From the NCBI GenBank assembly GCA_044239865.1, contig JBIIAO010000001.1, forward strand, positions 620,001 through 684,000: a stretch of DNA of 64,000 nucleotides, in the 5' to 3' direction. This document shows positions 58,498-64,000 of the stretch, piece after piece. The position numbers and the translations under genes are program-made. Source of the DNA: CAIZGX01 sp044239865 (GTDB taxonomy: Bacteria > Bacteroidota > Bacteroidia > Flavobacteriales_D > Sanyastnellaceae). The notes beneath the pieces were generated by a model. The model was not told the origin of the DNA and did not search any database. It worked only from the letters and a program-made list of their open reading frames with translations. Positions within the stretch are counted from its first letter, which is position 1. Each line of letters opens with the position of its first letter.

Positions 58498-58818
58498 ATG
58501 GCAGTTGAAATTACAGACAGCAACTACAGTGAATTAGTAGATGGTTCAGACAAAGTAGTGATGATTGATTTTTGGGCGGAATGGTGTGGACCATGTAAAT
58601 TGGTTGGACCTATTGTTGACGAGTTGCACGCAGAGTATGACGGTCGCGCGGTGATAGGTAAAGTAAACGTAGATAACAATCCAGAGATCAGTGCGAAATT
58701 TGGAATCAGAAATATTCCTACAATCATTTTCGTGAAGAACGGAGAAGTTGTAGATAAGAGTGTTGGTGCTGTTCCAAAGAACGTGCTAGCCGAAAAGCTT
58801 GATTCTATACTCGTATAG
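58498..58818 (+). CDS. trxA: Thioredoxin
   Basis: 106 residues, normal length, no signal peptide, so cytoplasmic. Active site FWAEWCGPCKLVGPIVDE with Cys-Gly-Pro-Cys, the cis-Pro in RNIPTIIFVKNGEVV, and the buried Asp in MIDFWAEW. It supplies reducing power to ribonucleotide reductase and other enzymes. It has its own consensus promoter and a strong terminator, so it is a single-gene unit. Confidence 0.97.
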   Translation: MAVEITDSNYSELVDGSDKVVMIDFWAEWCGPCKLVGPIVDELHAEYDGRAVIGKVNVDNNPEISAKFGIRNIPTIIFVKNGEVVDKSVGAVPKNVLAEKLDSILV

Positions 58819-58839
58819 TTTCATTTTTTTTTTTTTTTG

Positions 58840-58865
58840 AAGAGGACCTCGGTCCTCTTTTTTTT
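58840..58865 (+). terminator. Rho-independent terminator of trxA
   Basis: AGAGGACC-tc-GGTCCTCT, an 8-bp stem extending with A-T pairs, followed by T8. A run of 15 T just before it (58824-58838) is a homopolymer of possible variable length. Confidence 0.93.
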
Positions 58866-58939
58866 ACTACAAATGTGGTATTGCTTACAAATGAAGAGTA
58901 GTGTTTATTTGCAATTGAGAATTAATCTAAATAGAATCG

Positions 58940-61120
58940 ATGGGAAAGAGTTTATATACGTTGATAGCCTGTTTCATAGCGTTGAATGCAATGGGACAAA
59001 AAGATACATTGCCGAAATACACGACGCGATTCATTGAAATTAAAGTTACAGTTCTTGATGAAACAGGCAATCTACCGGCTATTGACGGCGTACGTATTTA
59101 TGGAGGAAAGAAAACGGCCTTCATTTCACCAGAGAAATTGAACATTGATTTGTCTTCAAACAACTCGCGACAATTATTCGGAAGAATACCTGGGATTATG
59201 GTTTGGGAAAGCGATGGAAGCGGGATTCAAACCGGAATAGCAACACGTGGACTTAGTCCCAATCGTTCTTGGGAATTCAATATGCGTCAGAATGGGTATG
59301 ATATTTCTTCAGATGTTTTTGGTTATCCGGAAGCTTATTACACGCCGCCAGCAGATGCGGTGGCTAAAATTGAGATTCTAAAAGGTGCAAGCAGTCTTCA
59401 ATACGGTCCGCAATTCGGAGGAATGATAAATTATGTTTTCGAAAACGCTCCTGCAACAAACGGCAGTAAGACAAAGATTCGTCAGTCGTTCGGGTCTTAT
59501 GGTCTGTTCAATAATTTCATTAGTACTGGTCTTCGAAAGAACAAGTTTTCCTTTTACTCTTTTTATCACCGAAGATCAGCAGACGGTTGGAGAGAGAACA
59601 GCGCTTACAATACCCAAACAGGATTCATCTCTGTTGGATACGATTTCAACGAAAAGGTGAAGGTTAAGGCTGAATATACGCATTCAGATATGCTCAGTCA
59701 ACAAGCGGGAGGACTTACCGACGTTCAGTTTCAGGATAACGCGCAACAGAGTTTACGCGCTAGAAATTGGATGAGTATTCCCTGGAATCTTATGAATGTT
59801 CAATTGGATATAAACGCTTCGGAAAAATTTCAACTTGAAATAAAAACATTTGGATTGCTTGCTACCCGCGGCAGCGTTGGGTTTCTAGATCCGATAACCA
59901 CCGCCGATGTGATTCTTTCCACCACGAATGATTATGCGGCAAGAAGATTAGATGCCGATAAATATCAGAATATCGGAACAGAATTGCGCGGAAAATATGT
60001 GTTCGATTTATTTGGAAACGAACAAACTTTGGCTTTCGGCGCGCGTGCTTACCAAGCTAAAACATTTCGTCACCAAAAAGGAAACGGCACAACGGGTTCC
60101 GACTTCAACATGAATATAGATTCATTGGGATATAAGGTGAATTATGTTTTCGGGACGAAGAACTATGCGCTCTTTGCAGAGCAAGCGCTTTATATTGGGA
60201 AGCGAATTTTAGTGGTGCCAGGTGTTCGTTTGGAACAAATTGTTTCGAGTGGAAGTGGCTCGGTGAATTATGCTAATGGAGAAATTCCTTTTCAAGAGCG
60301 AGCGATTTCAAAGTTACTTTTCGGTATTGGAACTGAATTTCATTTGAATGAAAAGAATGAAATTTACGCGAATGCTTCTCAAGCCTTTCGTCCAATGACC
60401 TTTTCAGAACTTATTCCTTCAGCAACAACAGATGTCATAGATCCGAATTTGAAAGACAGTGAAGCTTTAAATATAGACCTTGGTGTTCGCGGTTCTTGGA
60501 AGAATTACATTCACTACGATGTGAGTGTTTATCAGATGAACATTCAGGATCGTATAGGAACCTACACGCAAAGTAGCGTTCGCTATGTAACGAACATTGG
60601 CGCTTCACTTTCGAAAGGTATTGAATTGTATGTTGAAGGAAATGTACCAAGTAAATTCAAACAAGGGAAATGTGGAAGTCTTCATCCTTTTGTATCCATT
60701 GCATACAACGAAGCGACTTACACCAGCTGGAACGATCCAACTGTTCTAGCGGGATCTTCTTCTGATCGAACAAATAAAGCGGTTGAAAATGCACCACGCA
60801 GAATTCAGCGTTATGGTTTGACCTACAAACTGAAAGGTTTCTGCGCTACGTATCAATTGAATAAAGTGAGTGAGGCCTTTGCTGATGCATTGAATACAGT
60901 GGCACCAAATGCAGCTGCTACAGTTGGTCTTATTCCTGCTTACAGTGTAAGCGATTTGAGCTTTGGATACAGCGGCAAAGAGAATTACACGCTTCAAGTG
61001 GGAGTGAACAACCTCTTCGATGAAAGTTATTTCACAAGAAGGTCCGGAGGTTACCCCGGCCCTGGATTATTGCCTTCGAACGGAAGAACTTTCTTCTTCA
61101 CCTTCGGAATTCAGATTTAA
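58940..61120 (+). CDS. TonB-dependent receptor (FecA-like)
   Basis: 726 residues. Leader MGKSLYTLIACFIALNAMGQ. The plug domain (about 60-190) contains RQLFGRIPGIMVWESDG, GIATRGLSPNRSWEFNMRQN (20 residues), PADAVAKIEILKGASSLQYG (20) and GPQFGGMINYVF; the barrel follows and ends GRTFFFTFGIQI. The wording of the plug is closest to ferric dicitrate-type receptors. It lacks the N-terminal carboxypeptidase-like domain usual in SusC proteins. It moves a siderophore or similar ligand across the outer membrane using TonB energy; the ligand is inferred. Confidence 0.9.
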   Translation: MGKSLYTLIACFIALNAMGQKDTLPKYTTRFIEIKVTVLDETGNLPAIDGVRIYGGKKTAFISPEKLNIDLSSNNSRQLFGRIPGIMVWESDGSGIQTGIATRGLSPNRSWEFNMRQNGYDISSDVFGYPEAYYTPPADAVAKIEILKGASSLQYGPQFGGMINYVFENAPATNGSKTKIRQSFGSYGLFNNFISTGLRKNKFSFYSFYHRRSADGWRENSAYNTQTGFISVGYDFNEKVKVKAEYTHSDMLSQQAGGLTDVQFQDNAQQSLRARNWMSIPWNLMNVQLDINASEKFQLEIKTFGLLATRGSVGFLDPITTADVILSTTNDYAARRLDADKYQNIGTELRGKYVFDLFGNEQTLAFGARAYQAKTFRHQKGNGTTGSDFNMNIDSLGYKVNYVFGTKNYALFAEQALYIGKRILVVPGVRLEQIVSSGSGSVNYANGEIPFQERAISKLLFGIGTEFHLNEKNEIYANASQAFRPMTFSELIPSATTDVIDPNLKDSEALNIDLGVRGSWKNYIHYDVSVYQMNIQDRIGTYTQSSVRYVTNIGASLSKGIELYVEGNVPSKFKQGKCGSLHPFVSIAYNEATYTSWNDPTVLAGSSSDRTNKAVENAPRRIQRYGLTYKLKGFCATYQLNKVSEAFADALNTVAPNAAATVGLIPAYSVSDLSFGYSGKENYTLQVGVNNLFDESYFTRRSGGYPGPGLLPSNGRTFFFTFGIQI

Positions 61121-61157
61121 TTTTAGATTAATCTGATGTACAATAGAATAATGTTTG

Positions 61158-61910
61158 TTACAATTTTGAATTGAGAAGTCTTCCCGATTCAATAAGTTTT
61201 TTTAGAAGGGGAGAACGTCGCATGGCTTCCAATAAATTCAAATGTCCCACGTGATGACAGTCGGTACCAATGAAATCGACCAAGTCAGCTTCAATCAAGC
61301 GTTCTGAAATGCGCTTCACTCCAGGTCCATAATGACCGGTTAAGCAGTTCGTATTAATCTGAATGTGAATGCCACGGTCTACAACGTCTTCGTATTTCGA
61401 GAAGTTACTGTGCCAATATTCGTAACGTTCTGGATGCGCAAGAATAGGCTTGTATCCGTTCAATTGCAAATTGAAAACAGCGCGCTTGTAATTAATCTGC
61501 TCGGTGTCGAATGACAGTTCAAACAAAACGTATTTATCTCCAAAACTCAGAATGTCATCTTTGGCAATCAACTCTTCAAAGTGCTCATCTACGTAATATT
61601 CCGCTGCAGCTTGAAATTCAACATCAATTCCGCGAGCTAACAATTCCGCTTTAACCAGGGCTTCCTTTTCACGAATAATTTCGGTCGTGTTTTTATACAT
61701 GTCCCAGAAAATATGCGGAGTGGTAATGAGCTTTTTGTAGCCCATGCTGTGCAATGCTGAAATGAGTTCAATGGAATTTTCCATGTCCACAGAACCGTCA
61801 TCAATCCCTGGAAGCAAATGACTGTGCATATCGGCAACAATAGGAGTGAAGCTCAGCGCTTCATCCAATTGAGGATTTTTCTTTTTGAAAAGGTTTCCGA
61901 ATGCCGACAT
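61158..61910 (-). CDS. Tyrosine-protein phosphatase of the CpsB/YwqE (PHP) type
   Basis: 250 residues. PHP-fold metal motifs: ADMHSHLLPGIDDGSVDMEN (20 residues), TTPHIFWDMYKN, AAAEYYVDEHFEEL, LAHPERYEYWHSNF and DFIGTDCHHVGHLNLLEA. This pattern of His/Asp/Glu ligands matches manganese-dependent phosphatases that dephosphorylate tyrosine autokinases of capsule/exopolysaccharide export. No Wzc-like kinase or polysaccharide genes are next to it. It ends 37 bp from the converging TonB receptor gene and starts 46 bp downstream of the BtuB-like gene on the same strand. Confidence 0.9.
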   Translation of the reverse strand: MSAFGNLFKKKNPQLDEALSFTPIVADMHSHLLPGIDDGSVDMENSIELISALHSMGYKKLITTPHIFWDMYKNTTEIIREKEALVKAELLARGIDVEFQAAAEYYVDEHFEELIAKDDILSFGDKYVLFELSFDTEQINYKRAVFNLQLNGYKPILAHPERYEYWHSNFSKYEDVVDRGIHIQINTNCLTGHYGPGVKRISERLIEADLVDFIGTDCHHVGHLNLLEAMRRSPLLKKLIESGRLLNSKL

Positions 61911-61956
61911 TTTTCTAATTATTACTCGCTAAGATAACTCAATCGCAGGGGTTGTT

Positions 61957-63864
61957 TTAGTTTATGTTGAAACGGAATCCAACGCGGAACCAACGTCCGG
62001 GCATTTCAATGTATCCTTGATCAATGTATTTTCTGTCAAGCAAATTCGTCACATCGAAATTCATAGTGATGTTTTCATTCAATTTCCACATGCCACGGAA
62101 ATCAAGCACTGTATAGTTTGTTCCAGTGAAACGTTCGGTGTAGCGAACGGTCATGTTTGTGCTGAATGTGTTTGTGATTTGTTGACGGTATTGAAAAGTA
62201 ACGCGGTGTCTTGCGTGATACAAGGCATATTTGCTTTGAACATCGTTTTCGGTACCGAGCTGCGCATCGAGATAGGTGTAATTCAACTTCAAAGATGCGT
62301 TATCGCACACTTGCCAATGCAAATTGGCGTTCACTCCCAAGAAATTCACAGTTGTGAAGTTGGAAGGAGTCCATTTGTCTAAGTCGTTTTCACGCGTGTA
62401 GTTGATAGCGTTGTATACACTGCGGTAAAATCCGCTTGCGGTGAAATTCAACTTTCCGAATTTCTTGAAACCCACCTCTACGTTACGAGCTTTTTCTCCT
62501 AAGAGCGAATCGTTCCCTGTGTTCGCACGATCCGAGTAATACAATTCAGTGTAGGAAGGAAGTCTATTGCCAGTTCCAACGTTCGCGAAGATGGCGTAGT
62601 TGTTTCTGAGGTTTCGAATGGTCTCGATTCCTGGAAAGAAGCTCACGCCATTGGCGCTGTTGTACTGCGCATTCACACCGAGTGTGGTGTTGAATTTCCC
62701 AAGCATAAAGCGCTCTTCTCCGTAAATATTATAGAAGGAACGGTTACGATCTCCAAGATTGGTGCTTCGTATCATTTCAGTTCTTGCTTCAGCACCAATA
62801 CCGAACTGGCCGAATTTGTTAGAGCGGGTCGCGTGTAATTCAAGGCCGGCGGCTGCACTGTTGTGCGTGTTTTCGTAATAGCTCGGGTTGTCTTCAATAA
62901 GCACGTAATGATCTTTGTTGAAACGTGCGTATACAATGGGTTTAAACGTCCAGATGTTTTTTGCATCTACAATATTTGCTTTTGCTGAAACAAATGAAGT
63001 GTTCACCTCTTCAACCGCGTCTTTGTCATACGGATAAGCATAATAGCCGTTAGCTCCAAAGCTGTTTTTAAAATGTCCAGCCATGATGTCCAACGTGTTG
63101 TTACGTTTCAACTGGTAATGCCCGAGGTAACTGATGCGTTGTTGATCATTTGCAGAATTGTAGCGATATCCGTTGGTCTTGAATTGACCCAATGAAAAGC
63201 TGTGTTGTGACCTAAGTTTTCCAAATGCCGCCATGGCTTGAATCCCGTTCGCAACAAATCCTTCTTGTGAAGAAGCTGTGGCGTTGAAGGTTTCAACAAA
63301 TGAAGTTCCTGCATTCGGAGTTGATGTAATAATATTAATTGCGCCAGCCAAAGCGTTGGAGCCGTAGATTCTTCCAGCCGTTCCGTTCATGACTTCAATT
63401 CGGTCAATTTGCGAGATGTCAACAGGAAGGTTCAGCATGTGGTGTCCGGTTTGCGGATCGCGCATGGGAACGCCGTTTATTAATATGAGACATTGTTCAA
63501 ATCCTGCACCCATCATGGATAAATCGGCTTGAGCTCCAAATGGTCCGCGTTCGCGAATGTCTAGTCCAGATACATAGCCCAACAGTTCGTTCACACTGCG
63601 AACGGGAAGAGACAGAATATCTTTCTTCGTAATCACTTGAACATCGCGTCCGTAGTTTCCGTTCAAACGTTTCTCTTGAATACTTGTCCCTATGAGTACA
63701 TAGGTTTCAATCGAGGGAAGGTTTATATATGGTTTAGGAATAACATAAGTTCTCGGGGGTTGAATACCTTCGATGACTTTGATAGAATCGTTGTCGGGCT
63801 GTGCCCAAGAAGTCAATGCTATCGTTGCAGCGAATACCGTTAAAAAAAGCTGTTTCATTTTCAT
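61957..63864 (-). CDS. TonB-dependent receptor, BtuB/vitamin-B12-like
   Basis: About 635 residues. The start is placed at MKMKQLFLTVFAATIALTSWAQ; an upstream frame extension lacks a leader. Plug: LIGTSIQEKRLNGNYGRDVQ, VITKKDILSLPVRSVNELLG (20 each), SGLDIRERGPFGAQADLSMM (20), ILINGVPMRDPQTGHHMLNL (20), EVMNGTAGRIYGSNALAGAI (20). These match the BtuB/CirA group. The barrel ends with GRWFRVGFRFNIN. The ligand (cobalamin or a siderophore) is inferred; the upstream gap is too short for a cobalamin riboswitch. On the minus strand TATATTTG (63896-63889) lies 24 bp before the start. Confidence 0.9.
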   Translation of the reverse strand: MKMKQLFLTVFAATIALTSWAQPDNDSIKVIEGIQPPRTYVIPKPYINLPSIETYVLIGTSIQEKRLNGNYGRDVQVITKKDILSLPVRSVNELLGYVSGLDIRERGPFGAQADLSMMGAGFEQCLILINGVPMRDPQTGHHMLNLPVDISQIDRIEVMNGTAGRIYGSNALAGAINIITSTPNAGTSFVETFNATASSQEGFVANGIQAMAAFGKLRSQHSFSLGQFKTNGYRYNSANDQQRISYLGHYQLKRNNTLDIMAGHFKNSFGANGYYAYPYDKDAVEEVNTSFVSAKANIVDAKNIWTFKPIVYARFNKDHYVLIEDNPSYYENTHNSAAAGLELHATRSNKFGQFGIGAEARTEMIRSTNLGDRNRSFYNIYGEERFMLGKFNTTLGVNAQYNSANGVSFFPGIETIRNLRNNYAIFANVGTGNRLPSYTELYYSDRANTGNDSLLGEKARNVEVGFKKFGKLNFTASGFYRSVYNAINYTRENDLDKWTPSNFTTVNFLGVNANLHWQVCDNASLKLNYTYLDAQLGTENDVQSKYALYHARHRVTFQYRQQITNTFSTNMTVRYTERFTGTNYTVLDFRGMWKLNENITMNFDVTNLLDRKYIDQGYIEMPGRWFRVGFRFNIN

Positions 63865-63888
63865 AATAGTCAATAATAATGAGGTGTG

Positions 63889-63919
63889 CAAATATACTTC
63901 AATGTGTTTCGTACATTTG
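63889..63919. promoter_or_regulatory. Divergent promoter pair
   Basis: TATATTTG on the minus strand (63896-63889) serves the BtuB-like gene; TACATTTG on the plus strand (63912-63919) serves the gene starting at 63938. Both match TAnnTTTG; the -33 parts are not convincing. The two boxes are only 15 bp apart. Confidence 0.5.
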
Positions 63920-63937
63920 CACTTCAAACCTAGAATT

Positions 63938-64000
63938 ATGAATCATGCTATAAAGTTTTTGTTTGCGCTATCGAGCGTGTTTATGACCATTCTTTTGTTT
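63938..64000 (+). CDS. Start of an exported protein (cut by window edge)
   Basis: Only 21 codons are visible: MNHAIKFLFALSSVFMTILLF, a hydrophobic leader after a basic N-terminus, so a signal peptide or lipoprotein leader. A TACATTTG box lies 19 bp upstream. The product cannot be named. Confidence 0.6.
   Translation, partial: MNHAIKFLFALSSVFMTILLF

Noticed and set aside
58824..58838. Poly-T tract before the trxA terminator as a phase-variation site
   Set aside because: It lies after the stop codon and before a terminator, where length change would not switch a gene.
61865..63938. Cobalamin riboswitch upstream of the BtuB-like receptor
   Set aside because: Only about 70 bp separate it from the divergent gene, too short for the riboswitch, and no B12-box sequence is seen.

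Overview
The window reads as a compact chromosomal segment of a Bacteroidota bacterium, most likely Flavobacteriales. Evidence: six secreted proteins end in type IX secretion (T9SS) sorting domains (four type A, two gliding-motility type B); good matches to the Bacteroidota promoter -7 box TAnnTTTG lie upstream of several genes; there are no convincing Shine-Dalgarno sequences; and there are TonB receptors, DUF2490 and YwqK-repeat proteins. Base composition is moderately AT-rich and even. No rRNA, tRNA, IS element, prophage or CRISPR array is visible.

Layout. 1-4.7 kb: 3' end of gyrA, an exported TPR protein, a degenerate DnaB-like ATPase, a LysM protein with a phosphatase-like loop, and an orphan. 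4.8-8.3 kb: sugar block pfkA - gap - BadF-type sugar kinase - beta-phosphoglucomutase, with a 25-bp palindrome in front. 8.4-12.1 kb: YwqK/MORN-repeat protein, then a HigBA-like toxin-antitoxin pair whose toxin lacks a normal start codon, and an SdpI-like membrane protein. 12.1-16.1 kb: exported catalase-peroxidase, nuclease, YdeI-like protein. 16.2-19.9 kb: coupled CotH / lipoprotein / DUF2490 operon. 20-28 kb: membrane adenylate cyclase, two serine hydrolases, ferritin-like VIT transporter, secreted T9SS protein. 28-31.8 kb: first ECF sigma module with a barrel protein, and two exported orphans. 31.9-33.3 kb: two FKBP isomerases. 33.4-39.2 kb: two large T9SS adhesin-like proteins. 39.3-45.7 kb: DUF2721, DUF58, sirtuin, biotin carboxylase, second ECF module, Nudix, aat. 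45.8-47.4 kb: third ECF module. 47.5-51 kb: secreted vanadium-haloperoxidase-like protein. 51.2-57 kb: phoH, DUF62, ABM monooxygenase, moeA, moaA, DUF7009, 2OG oxygenase and a 57-codon ORF. 57-64 kb: lgt, trxA, two TonB receptors, a CpsB-like phosphatase, and the start of another exported protein.

The most unusual content is not a protein. Three intergenic stretches (16111-16181, 39157-39256, 51006-51215) are built almost entirely from back-to-back small hairpins. Each is a 3-6 bp inverted repeat around a (nearly always) 3-nt loop, separated by a constant 4-nt linker: GAAT at the first site, TCAT at the second, and ATGA changing to TCAT at the third. The stem sequence differs from unit to unit while complementarity is kept, so what is conserved is the folding plus the linker. 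About 25 units are present. I do not recognise this as REP/BIME, ERIC or CRISPR. The arrays sit at 3' ends of genes, two of them filling the gap between convergent genes; the 51-kb array reverses polarity in its middle.

A second repeat family, the palindrome GGGCGAAA-N-TTTCGCCC, occurs in two of the three ECF sigma modules: as an intergenic block after the anti-sigma-like gene at 28.6 kb, and as seven in-frame units inside the anti-sigma-like gene at 46.4 kb. All functional statements rest on motif recognition by eye; no database search was run.
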